NCBI GenBank assembly: GCA_023391695.1
Contig: JAEWAK010000049.1
Span: 1 to 58,760 of the forward strand
Direction: 5' to 3'
Source of the DNA: Bacillota bacterium
GTDB taxonomy: Bacteria; Bacillota; Clostridia; Lachnospirales; Lachnospiraceae
Length of the DNA stretch: 58,760 nucleotides
Shown piece after piece: positions 25,954-33,820 of the stretch. The notes under the pieces were generated by a model. That model did no database searches. It had not been told where the DNA came from and saw only the letters and a program-made list of their open reading frames with translations. Made by a program: the position numbers and the translations under genes. Numbering within the stretch: the first letter of the stretch is position 1; each line of letters starts with the position of its first letter.

Positions 25954-25965
25954 TTGCTCGCGCAC
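25954..25965. promoter_or_regulatory. Operator-like site 3
   Basis: TTGCTCGCGCAC, the third copy of the TGCTCGnGC core, located about 30 bases upstream of the regulator's -10 box. It may serve autoregulation or looping with sites 1 and 2 (spacing 120 and 189 bases). Confidence 0.5.
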
Positions 25966-25995
25966 ATAATTATAGTAATTTCCAACTTACTATGT

Positions 25996-26001
25996 TATAA
26001 T
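25996..26001 (+). promoter_or_regulatory. -10 box of the LacI-type regulator gene
   Basis: A perfect TATAAT, 40 bases before the start codon. No good -35 hexamer is found 16-18 bases upstream, suggesting a weak promoter. Confidence 0.45.
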
Positions 26002-26041
26002 AGTAAGGACAATAAACTATAATGATATAGAGGTAAATAAC

Positions 26042-27067
26042 ATGGCTGTTACTATCAAACAGATCGCAGAGCTTGCCAACGTATCGAGAGGTACCGTGGA
26101 TAAGGTTCTGAATGAGCGCCCCGGCGTGAAAGATAAAACGCGTGACAAGGTATTGAAAATAGCAAATGAATTAAATTATCAGCCTAACTTTCTGGGTAAA
26201 GCTTTAGTACAGAGTAAAAATCCTGTTAAAATCGGAATTATTTTAACTCCTGAATATAATCCTTTCATACAGAAGATGTTATTGGGTGTTCAAAATGCTC
26301 AAAATGAATTTTCTGCTTTTGGAATAGATGTTCGCGTTAAAATGCCGATTTCTCTTGAACCTGCAGAACAGATCAGCATTTTGGACAGTCTGGAGGCGGA
26401 AGGGGTTGACGGGATGGCGGTATTTCCGATTGATGATGATATGGTAAGAAATAAAATAAATCAAATGATCGACAGGGGAATAGCAGTCATTACTTTCAAT
26501 TCGAAAATAGAAGGCACGAAGGATTTTTGCTTTATTGGACAAAACCACCGCAAAGGAGGCAAAACAGCAGCCGGCTTATTAATGAAACTGCTTCCCGACG
26601 GAGGCGATGTCGGAGTTATCATAAGTTCCTATAATCTGTCCTGTCATCAGGACCGCCTTCAAGGATTTATGGACAAATTGAAAGAGACCTCATCCCCTGT
26701 CAATATTTTTGCTGTTCAGGAGAACCAGGACCGTAAGGATGAGGCCTTCAAGATTACCCTGGAATATTGCAATCAGCATCCCCAGATGAAAGGACTTTAT
26801 ATAACCGGTGGAGGAGTAGCCGGTGTCGGAAGTGCATTAAGCCTGTTGAATCTTTCTCATAAAATAGCCGTGATCTGCCACGATTTGGTGCCTGATACTC
26901 TGACATTGCTTCAGGACGGAACAGTAGATTTTGCATTGGGGCAAAGCCCGGAATTTCAAGGCTATCAATTAGTAAAGGTTCTGTTTGAGTATTTGGTGAA
27001 GAAACAGGAACCGGCCAGCAGGGATATTGATATTCCTATCACGATAGAAACCCAGGATTCCATATAA
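26042..27067 (+). CDS. LacI-family transcriptional regulator
   Basis: A 341-residue repressor-type regulator. Residues 1-50 are the LacI helix-turn-helix and hinge (TIKQIAELANVSRGTVDKVL; NYQPNFLGKAL), and residues 60-335 form an RbsB-like sugar-binding core (VKIGIILTPEYNPF; GVDGMAVFPIDDD; AGLLMKLLPDGGDVGVI). Serine 15 and the following GTVDKVLNE variant place it in a sub-branch with RGTVDKVL instead of SRTVSRVL. It is divergent from the rare-sugar operon and most likely senses its sugar or sugar phosphate. The ATG at 26042 follows GAGGTAA at seven bases. The three TGCTCGnGC sites in the spacer are its probable operators. Confidence 0.92.
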   Translation: MAVTIKQIAELANVSRGTVDKVLNERPGVKDKTRDKVLKIANELNYQPNFLGKALVQSKNPVKIGIILTPEYNPFIQKMLLGVQNAQNEFSAFGIDVRVKMPISLEPAEQISILDSLEAEGVDGMAVFPIDDDMVRNKINQMIDRGIAVITFNSKIEGTKDFCFIGQNHRKGGKTAAGLLMKLLPDGGDVGVIISSYNLSCHQDRLQGFMDKLKETSSPVNIFAVQENQDRKDEAFKITLEYCNQHPQMKGLYITGGGVAGVGSALSLLNLSHKIAVICHDLVPDTLTLLQDGTVDFALGQSPEFQGYQLVKVLFEYLVKKQEPASRDIDIPITIETQDSI

Positions 27068-27144
27068 GAAAGATATGCGTAAGGATTCAATATTTTATAA
27101 AAGATCATAAATTTACGAAACAATAGGAAATAATGAGGTGGCTT

Positions 27145-27482
27145 ATGAAACTGATCATTATATGCCATGCAAGCTCGGACTATTCCATTGACTCCCTTAA
27201 CGAAAAAAGATAGAGGGAAACCGCGCTGTCAGAGCCAGCAATGATAGTATAGTTTTCTTCTGTCACTTTGGAGTGGAATGTGTTATGCTCGGACATCTGC
27301 TTGGCATATCGCCTATGGTTTTATAGCATGGTTTTTGTGCAGCACTGTCATCGGTAACAAATTTTGTCGGCATTGCGGATATTAATGGCATTAATCTGAA
27401 TGGTTGCATTCAAAAGGAGAAAGGCCAGTTTTATGTTGACTGCCCAAATAACAAAGCTGAATTATCACGATACTTATTGTAG
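27145..27482 (+). pseudogene. Decayed histidine-phosphatase (phosphoglycerate-mutase family) gene
   Basis: Translation from the ATG at 27145 (after GAGGTG) gives MKLIIICHASSDYSIDSLNEKR, then a TAG where the family has Trp. The RH(G/A) catalytic motif is changed to CHA. After a frame change and a loss of most of the middle, a second frame from about 27243 reads VFFCHFGVECVMLGHLLGIS, then VL-stop-HGFCAALSSVTNFV to the TAG at 27480; the internal stop again replaces the Trp of the family's LWHGFCAA motif. Two Trp-to-stop changes, a frameshift, a large deletion and a lost active-site Arg make this a clear remnant of a full-length phosphatase of about 200 residues. Confidence 0.82.
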
Positions 27483-28058
27483 CAGATGAAAATGACAGTC
27501 TAAATTGCAAAGGGGAGCCATGTTAGTTTCTTTTTGTGTCAATCGTGTGCAAGGGGGAAAAATAGAGAGAAAAGAAAGTTTTTCATTGTATTTGTATAAA
27601 AATATGATATAGTAAAGCGTAGAGAGGAATTTGGAATTTGCTCCGAAATTCCGACCGGAGTGAAAGATCATGAACTTTATTCATGATCTAATGACTATGA
27701 AACGGAAGATGCAGTATTTAAGGGAGTACTAAAAATCGCTTTTGGAATTTTTGGTCCTCATTGGAATATATATTATATCCGTTTCCAAGGTTTACGATTA
27801 TTGAGAAATTACAAGTGGTAGTACTGGAAGTGTTTATCAATCAGGTGGGATGCTGATAAATAAAGAGACTGTGAATGTAGGTTCATACATCTGCAACACC
27901 CAAGCTAATATTTCTACAATAGAACATTAAAAATTAATTAAAAATGAAGATTAGGCATTATCGATTATTGACGAAATTAGCAATATTTGCTATTCTAATT
28001 AAAATAGAAATAAATGTTACATTCTATAATATAATTATAAAAAACGAGGAGGATTATG
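27483..28058. other. Gene-free stretch with hairpins and a possible coding remnant
   Basis: About 575 bases without an intact gene. It contains a candidate promoter (TTGTAT at 27586-27591, TATAGT at 27608-27613, 16-base spacer), a seven-base hairpin GGAATTT/AAATTCC at about 27638-27657 and a perfect ten-base stem AGATCATGAA/TTCATGATCT (27665-27674 with 27680-27689). From about 27747 one frame reads a hydrophobic segment (FLVLIGIYIISVSKVYDY), a TGA, then about 39 codons to a TAA at 27930, which could be a broken small membrane protein. Confidence 0.5.
27968..27996 (+). promoter_or_regulatory. Promoter of the secreted hypothetical gene
   Basis: TTGACG (27968-27973), a 17-base spacer and TATTCT (27991-27996), about 60 bases before the start codon. 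A second TATAAT at 28025-28030 has no matching -35. Confidence 0.5.
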
Positions 28059-29615
28059 ATGTTAGAAATTAAAAAAGAAAAAAAGTCCGTCAGACGGTTA
28101 TCTAAAATTTTAGGTACTGTCATGATCGCTGCCGTATTAGTGATACTTTCCCTGGTTTCTCCGGCAGTTGTTAAGGCATCAGCAGAAACTATAGAAAACC
28201 CGGCAGAATATTATCAGACTATAGAAAAATCGAATTTAGAGAAACAAGTTGATGCAATATCAGAGTTTTACGGACAGTACCTGGATAATTACAAGAAGTC
28301 CGCAAAAGGAGTGGGGGCCCAGGTCACCTTAAGAGCGGAGCTGGATTCCAGTATCGCGTCATCCTTAGGGTTAGCAGATTTAAAAAGCTTAAAGGCAACC
28401 ATAGTTTCCATGCAGACGGATAAAAAGGCAAATTCTTTGATTTCCCTTTTTACCAATGATAAAGAATTTACTTCTTTAAACGTTTTAATCGACCTGGAAA
28501 AAGAACTGGAATACATACTGGTTCCTGAATTAAGCAAAGCATACCTGAAACTGTCTATGAATCCGGATTACAGCGGTCTTGATAGTTCCGTGATGCCGGT
28601 TACCACAAAAGAAATCATGGATTTGTTTAACAACAATCCCCTTACGGAAGATTTACTGAATAAATTGCTGAAAAATTACGCAGCAATTGCGGTTGGGGAA
28701 ATGAAGGATGTCAGTGTAACAGGCGAAAGTGTAATTGCAGGCAGTATTAGTACCGACCAGACCAAAATTACGGTAAAACTGGATGAAAAGACATTATTAT
28801 CAATTGCAGAAAAAGTTCTCACTGCTGCAAAATCAGACAAAGACTTATTAAATCTTTTTGTAAAATTTAAACTTGGCACGGAATCTGATTATGATAAGCT
28901 GATACAGGAAGTGTTAAACCAGGTTACCGTTCAGAAAAACAATTTACCGAAAGACGGTTCGGAAGAAGCATTCTATATGAATGTCTGGGTTGATAAAGAC
29001 GGAAATATTACCGGCCGTGGTTTTTCAGGCAGTACGGATTCAAAAAGTTCTATTTTCGGATATAAAACTGCCAAAATAGATTCACAAGTCGGTTTTACAG
29101 CCTGGGTTAACCCGAGTAAGGAAGAATCACTTAAGCTGACGGGCAGTGTGGAGACGGAAAACGGTGCAGCAAACGGTGATGCAGTGCTGTCTTATACGGA
29201 TTCCGATACGCAGACATCGGAAGAAATTAATATTCATTTAGAGGATGTTACATATGCGGTTGGAGATTTAAGTTCTTATATTAACGGTAAATTCGTTATT
29301 ACCGGTAAAAGTTTATCCGGTATGAGCATAGATGTAAATTGCACCGGAGACAGCGAATTACAGACAATGAAGATGGATTTTGTACAAGATGGAACTAAGC
29401 TGGTATCCGTAACGATGGATACAAAAATCCTGCCTTATGAAGATTTTGAGCTTCCGTCAAATACCGCAAAGGTTTATGATATGCAGACACAGATGGAGGA
29501 TTACCTGTCAAGTGCCAATATTGCAAACTATCTGAAGGGAATCAACAGCAAGATTGATGTAAAAGGAATCAATGCCGTATTAGAAATGTTGATAAGTGAA
29601 TATTCAGCCTATTAA
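28059..29615 (+). CDS. Secreted hypothetical protein
   Basis: A 518-residue exported protein. The N-terminus is basic (KKEKKSVRRLSK) followed by a hydrophobic segment (about residues 20-40, ILGTVMIAAVLVILSLVSP) and a likely cleavage after VKASA. The mature part is acidic, Lys/Ser/Asp-rich and cysteine-poor (one Cys). It looks like two beta-rich halves of similar style, with phrases such as VTLRAELDSSIASSLG and GFTAWVNPSKEESLKLTGSV recalling LolA/LppX-like lipid-binding folds, but I cannot assign a family. GAGGAGG lies six bases before the ATG at 28059 and three before the ATG at 28056, so the second is preferred. It is monocistronic. Confidence 0.82.
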   Translation: MLEIKKEKKSVRRLSKILGTVMIAAVLVILSLVSPAVVKASAETIENPAEYYQTIEKSNLEKQVDAISEFYGQYLDNYKKSAKGVGAQVTLRAELDSSIASSLGLADLKSLKATIVSMQTDKKANSLISLFTNDKEFTSLNVLIDLEKELEYILVPELSKAYLKLSMNPDYSGLDSSVMPVTTKEIMDLFNNNPLTEDLLNKLLKNYAAIAVGEMKDVSVTGESVIAGSISTDQTKITVKLDEKTLLSIAEKVLTAAKSDKDLLNLFVKFKLGTESDYDKLIQEVLNQVTVQKNNLPKDGSEEAFYMNVWVDKDGNITGRGFSGSTDSKSSIFGYKTAKIDSQVGFTAWVNPSKEESLKLTGSVETENGAANGDAVLSYTDSDTQTSEEINIHLEDVTYAVGDLSSYINGKFVITGKSLSGMSIDVNCTGDSELQTMKMDFVQDGTKLVSVTMDTKILPYEDFELPSNTAKVYDMQTQMEDYLSSANIANYLKGINSKIDVKGINAVLEMLISEYSAY

Positions 29616-29700
29616 ATCTTAAAGCTGAAATTTACAACGCATGTAATAAAGCGGAATGCGAATATCCGATTTGACTAAAAGAATTGGCTTATATAACAAG

Positions 29701-29747
29701 GAACTGTTGTACCATTGCGGATTCGTATTGGTATGACAGTTCTTTTT
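29701..29747 (+). terminator. Terminator of the secreted hypothetical gene
   Basis: GAACTGT (29701-29707) pairs with ACAGTTC (29736-29742), extended inward by ACCA/TGGT, and is followed by five T. It lies about 85 bases after the stop. Confidence 0.7.
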
Positions 29748-29943
29748 ATGCCATAGGAGATGATTTCCTATCATTGCGGCCGATTGCATAAAATGCTTTC
29801 CGGGTTGATACACTAATAAAATTAAGCCGTTCGTGAATTGTTTCCTGCAAACTTTCCGGACTGCTTTCGGAAGCTGCCGTAAAGACTTATAAATTCACCT
29901 GCCTGCGTCTGCCCTGATAAATATGAAATTATGAAATTTTTGA

Positions 29944-29972
29944 TTGACAATTAAAATAGAATATACTATTAT
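29944..29972 (+). promoter_or_regulatory. Promoter of the ileS T-box transcript
   Basis: A perfect TTGACA (29944-29949), a 17-base spacer and TATTAT (29967-29972), about 30 bases before the conserved start of T-box stem I. Confidence 0.75.
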
Positions 29973-29978
29973 AAAAAC

Positions 29979-30340
29979 AATATCAATATAAATGTGAAAA
30001 ACCATGACGGAGAGAGTAAGAATCCAGAGCGAAAGTCAAAGCGAGCCGGGGACAGTGAAAGCCCGGTATCAGTAGCAGATTTCCGAAAATCACTCCTAAG
30101 TTGTAAGCTGAAAGTTTATTATGCCATGTACGCAGGCTCCCATGACATGCGGTACTCCGTGCCGTTGATGCGCTCTCACTGCGTTCGGGTAAACAAAGTA
30201 AGCTGTGCCGGTGTCCACCGTTATATGGAAGCATATCCTGTTCCTGTTTGGTTATACTGCTGCCAAATGAAAGCGTATGTAAATAGGTGGTACAATGAAG
30301 CACATCTGCTCTCATCCTGTTTATGGATGGGATTTTTTTT
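29979..30340 (+). ncRNA. T-box leader riboswitch (isoleucine) with embedded repeat
   Basis: Stem I begins GGAGAGAGTAAG (about 30010) and its base closes with CACTCC (30091-30096). The AG-bulge/loop region CCGGGGACAGTGAAAGCCCGG is intact. The specifier position just before ACTCC, in GAAAATCACTCC, reads ATC (30089-30091), an isoleucine codon. The T-box sequence AGGTGGTACAATGAAGC (about 30285-30301) has the bulge UGGU, which complements an ACCA 3' end. The terminator is CTCATCC/GGATGGG (30311-30317 with 30325-30331) followed by eight T. Uncharged tRNA-Ile would favour the antiterminator and ileS expression. The leader is unusually long because a 69-bp dispersed repeat lies between stem I and the antiterminator. 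Confidence 0.9.
30120..30188 (-). repeat. Dispersed 69-bp repeat, copy B, inside the T-box leader
   Basis: On the minus strand it aligns without gaps to 14995-15063 (61 of 69 identical). The direct repeat GTAAGCTG flanks the insert at 30103-30110 and 30198-30205 and could be a target-site duplication. Removing one copy plus the insert would join stem I to the downstream GTAAGCTGTGCCGG segment. Confidence 0.8.
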
Positions 30341-30447
30341 ATTTTATGGATATTTTACGCTGAAGCAGCCAACCGCTTTAAGCGCAGGGTTTGCCTTGCA
30401 AACTCTTTCCTGTTTTTAAACATCAAACGAATAAAGGAGGAAATAAA

Positions 30448-33400
30448 ATGTACGATAAAGTGTCTGCAAATCTGAATTTTGTGGAAAGAGAAAAAGAAGT
30501 ACTTAAATTCTGGAAAAATAATAAGGTTTTTGAAAAAACCATTGAAGAAAGAAAAAACGGCAAGCCCTACACGTTTTATGACGGCCCCCCGACAGCGAAC
30601 GGCAAGCCTCATATCGGACACGTATTAACCAGGGTTATAAAGGATATTATCCCAAGATACCGGACCATGAAAGGATATAATGTGCTCCGTAAAGCGGGCT
30701 GGGATACCCACGGCCTTCCGGTTGAACTGGAAGTAGAGAAAAAATTAGGCCTGGACGGCAAGGAACAGATCGAAGAATACGGTCTGGAGCCCTTTATCCA
30801 CGAATGTAAGGAAAGCGTATGGAAATACAAGGGGATGTGGGAAGATTTCTCCGGCACCGTAGGTTACTGGGCCGATATGGAGAACCCTTACGTAACTTAT
30901 GAGAATGATTTTATTGAATCCGAATGGTGGGCATTAAAGCAGATCTGGGAAAAAGGATTATTATATAAAGGGTTTAAGATTGTACCTTACTGTCCAAGGT
31001 GCGGAACACCCCTTTCCAGTCATGAAGTGGCACAGGGCTATAAAGATGTAAAGGAGAAATCCGTTATTGCCAAATTTAAGGTAAAAGGTGCGGATAATGA
31101 ATATATCCTGGCCTGGACCACAACGCCCTGGACCCTGCCTTCTAATGTGGCACTCTGTGTAAATCCGAAAGAAACTTATGTAAAGGTTTCCGTTAATTTA
31201 AACGCCAAAGGCGATATCATCAAAGAAACCGGTGAAGGGGAAGACAAAGCAGCCGTAAAGAGTGAAAAATATATATTGGCGGAAGCACTTCTTTCCGTAA
31301 TTGACGGCCTTTATACAATAGAAGAAACTTATACCGGAACGGATTTGGAATATAAGGAATATGAACCGCTCTTTGATTATGTAACACCGGATAAGAAAGC
31401 ATATTATATCACCTGTGATAATTATGTAACCTTAACCGACGGTACCGGCGTAGTTCATATTGCACCGGCTTTCGGTGAAGACGATGCCAGCGTAGGACGC
31501 AGATATGACCTTCCTTTCGTACAGCTGGTAGACAGTAAAGGCGAAATGAAACCGGAGGTTACCGACTTTGCCGGTTTATTCTGTAAGAAAGCAGATGAAG
31601 GTATAATTAAGCTCCTGGCCCAGAAGGGACTGTTATTTAAAACCCTGAAATTTGAACACAGTTATCCTTTCTGCTGGAGGTGCGATACGCCCCTTATTTA
31701 CTATGCGAGGGAATCCTGGTTCATCAAGATGACAGAAGTTAAGGAAGACCTGATTGCCAATAACAATACCATCAACTGGATGCCGGAGAGCATCGGCCAG
31801 GGTCGTTTCGGCGACTGGCTTAAGAATGTGCAGGACTGGGGCATCAGCCGTGACCGCTACTGGGGAACTCCTCTTAATATCTGGGAATGTGAAGACGGCC
31901 ACAGACACGCTATCGGAAGCATTGAAGAATTAAAATCCATGTCCGGTAACTGCCCGGATAATATTGAATTACACAGGCCGTTTATCGATGCGGTGACCAT
32001 CAAGTGTCCGGAATGCGGCAAGGAAATGCACCGTGTGAAACCGGTAATCGACTGCTGGTTTGACTCCGGTTCCATGCCCTTTGCACAATGGCACTATCCC
32101 TTTGAGAATAAGGAAATGTTCCAGGAGAATTTCCCGGCTGACTTTATCAGCGAAGCGGTTGACCAGACAAGGGGATGGTTCTATTCCTTACTGGCCATAT
32201 CCACCCTTATTTTTGATAAGGCACCCTTTAAAAACGTAATCGTTCTTGGCCATGTCCAGGATGAGAACGGACAGAAGATGTCCAAATCCAAGGGAAATGC
32301 GGTGGATCCTTTTGAGGCGCTGTCAGAACACGGTGCGGATGCGATACGGTGGTATTTCTACATTAACAGTGCCCTTTGGCTTCCGAACCGTTTCCATAAC
32401 GGAGCCGTTACGGAAGGACAGAGAAAATTCATGGGTACTTTCTGGAATACCTATGCATTTTTTGTACTGTACGCCAACATTGACGAATTTGATGCAACCA
32501 AATATTCCTTGGAGTATGATAAATTAACTGTTATGGATAAATGGCTGTTATCCAAATTAAACACGGTTATTAAAACCGTGGATGAAAACCTGGAAAGCTA
32601 TCGAATCACAGAAGCTGCCAGAATCCTGGATGACTTCGTGGATGAAATGAGTAACTGGTATGTCAGAAGAAGCAGGGAACGTTTCTGGGCCAAGGGCATG
32701 GAACAGGATAAGATCAATGCCTATATGACTCTTTACACTGCATTAGTTACCCTGGCAAAGGTTGCAGCACCATTTATCCCGTATATGACAGAAGATATTT
32801 ACCGCAACCTGGTTGTAAATATTGACAAATCAGCTCCGGAAAGTATACATCTATGTGAATTTCCTGCCTACAGGCAACAGTATATCGATAAAGAACTTGA
32901 GAAAAACATGGAAGCGGTACTGGATATCGTAGTATTGGGCCGTGCCTGCCGCAATGCCGCCAATATCAAGAACAGACAGCCGATTGGTATGATGTATGTA
33001 AAATCAGAGGATGCCTACGCGGATGCGGCCGGAAATAAAGTTTTAGGATTACCGGATTTCTACAAAGAAATCATTGAAGAAGAATTAAATGTAAAAGCGG
33101 TCACTTTTACAGAGGATGTAAGAAACTTTACCTCCTACAGTTTTAAGCCCCAGTTAAAGACTTTAGGGCCTAAATTCGGCAAGCAGATCGGAAATATCCG
33201 CCAGCTTCTTTCTGAACTGGATGGCAATAAAGCCATGGATGAAATCAACTCTACGGGTGGCCTTAAAGTAATGTTAGACGGCGCGGAAGCGGTTCTTGAA
33301 AAAGAAGATCTGTTAATTGAAGCGGCCCAGACGGAAGGTTATGTATCTGATTCGGATGCAGGTATCACAGTCGTATTGGATACCAAGCTTACAAAAGAAC

Positions 33401-33657
33401 TGATTGAAGAGGGCTTTGTAAGGGAAATCATCAGCAAGATCCAGACCATGAGAAAAGATGCGGGATTTGAAGTCATGGATCACATTAAAGTATTCCAGAC
33501 AGGCAATGATACCATTAAAGCCATCTTTGAACGGAACAAAGCAGAAATTAAATCTGAAGTATTAGCGGAAGAAGTTATCCTTGGTGAAACCGGCGGTTTC
33601 ATAAAGGAATGGAATATCAATGGGGAAAATGTGACCCTTGGTGTGGTAAAATTATAG
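30448..33657 (+). CDS. ileS: Isoleucyl-tRNA synthetase, long (type 2) form
   Basis: A 1069-residue class I synthetase that charges tRNA-Ile in the cytosol. The HIGH motif is PHIGHVL (His55-His58), the editing domain includes WTTTPWTLPSN, and the KMSKS loop is GQKMSKSKGN (Lys610-Ser614). Zinc-type cysteine pairs CPRCGTPL (Cys182, Cys185), CWRCDTPL and CPECGKEMH are present. The length, the KMSKSKGN form and the C-terminal extension point to the eukaryote-like type 2 enzymes, which as a group tolerate mupirocin better than type 1. The ATG at 30448 follows AAAGGAGG; the frame extends upstream into the T-box leader but is not coding there. It is under the T-box at 29979-30340. Confidence 0.97.
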   Translation: MYDKVSANLNFVEREKEVLKFWKNNKVFEKTIEERKNGKPYTFYDGPPTANGKPHIGHVLTRVIKDIIPRYRTMKGYNVLRKAGWDTHGLPVELEVEKKLGLDGKEQIEEYGLEPFIHECKESVWKYKGMWEDFSGTVGYWADMENPYVTYENDFIESEWWALKQIWEKGLLYKGFKIVPYCPRCGTPLSSHEVAQGYKDVKEKSVIAKFKVKGADNEYILAWTTTPWTLPSNVALCVNPKETYVKVSVNLNAKGDIIKETGEGEDKAAVKSEKYILAEALLSVIDGLYTIEETYTGTDLEYKEYEPLFDYVTPDKKAYYITCDNYVTLTDGTGVVHIAPAFGEDDASVGRRYDLPFVQLVDSKGEMKPEVTDFAGLFCKKADEGIIKLLAQKGLLFKTLKFEHSYPFCWRCDTPLIYYARESWFIKMTEVKEDLIANNNTINWMPESIGQGRFGDWLKNVQDWGISRDRYWGTPLNIWECEDGHRHAIGSIEELKSMSGNCPDNIELHRPFIDAVTIKCPECGKEMHRVKPVIDCWFDSGSMPFAQWHYPFENKEMFQENFPADFISEAVDQTRGWFYSLLAISTLIFDKAPFKNVIVLGHVQDENGQKMSKSKGNAVDPFEALSEHGADAIRWYFYINSALWLPNRFHNGAVTEGQRKFMGTFWNTYAFFVLYANIDEFDATKYSLEYDKLTVMDKWLLSKLNTVIKTVDENLESYRITEAARILDDFVDEMSNWYVRRSRERFWAKGMEQDKINAYMTLYTALVTLAKVAAPFIPYMTEDIYRNLVVNIDKSAPESIHLCEFPAYRQQYIDKELEKNMEAVLDIVVLGRACRNAANIKNRQPIGMMYVKSEDAYADAAGNKVLGLPDFYKEIIEEELNVKAVTFTEDVRNFTSYSFKPQLKTLGPKFGKQIGNIRQLLSELDGNKAMDEINSTGGLKVMLDGAEAVLEKEDLLIEAAQTEGYVSDSDAGITVVLDTKLTKELIEEGFVREIISKIQTMRKDAGFEVMDHIKVFQTGNDTIKAIFERNKAEIKSEVLAEEVILGETGGFIKEWNINGENVTLGVVKL

Positions 33658-33666
33658 GTTATAGAG

Positions 33667-33699
33667 CAAGAAAGGGAAGGTATCTGCCTTCTCTTTTTT
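33667..33699 (+). terminator. Terminator of ileS
   Basis: AAAGGGAAGG (33671-33680) pairs with CCTTCTCTTT (33687-33696) across TATCTG, continuing into a T-tract to 33699. The following spacer to 33820 also holds an eight-base inverted repeat GCATATAT/ATATATGC (33754-33777) near the next gene's expected promoter. Confidence 0.8.
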
Positions 33700-33820
33700 G
33701 CTTATTCTGAGACAAACGGTATCCTCTTACCAGTTATCTTTTCCGGAAGTCCCGCATATATAACAATAAATATATGCATAGCTCATTTTTTCTATGTCCC
33801 GGGCGTTGATGGAGGCCGAT

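Larger units (their letters stand above)
25743..26041. promoter_or_regulatory. Divergent regulatory region of the rare-sugar operon and its LacI-type regulator
   Basis: A 299-base, strongly AT-rich spacer between divergent starts. It holds three short GC-rich islands with the shared core TGCTCGnGC (listed separately) and several TATAAT-like hexamers, of which 25996-26001 is best placed for the regulator. For the epimerase operon a TATAAT-like element lies near 25810-25825 on the minus strand, with the middle operator-like site over its -35 position. Confidence 0.6.

Noticed and set aside
29994..30419. A 141-codon frame across the ileS leader
   Set aside because: It covers the T-box stem I, antiterminator and terminator and includes the dispersed repeat; no ribosome site and no protein-like composition.
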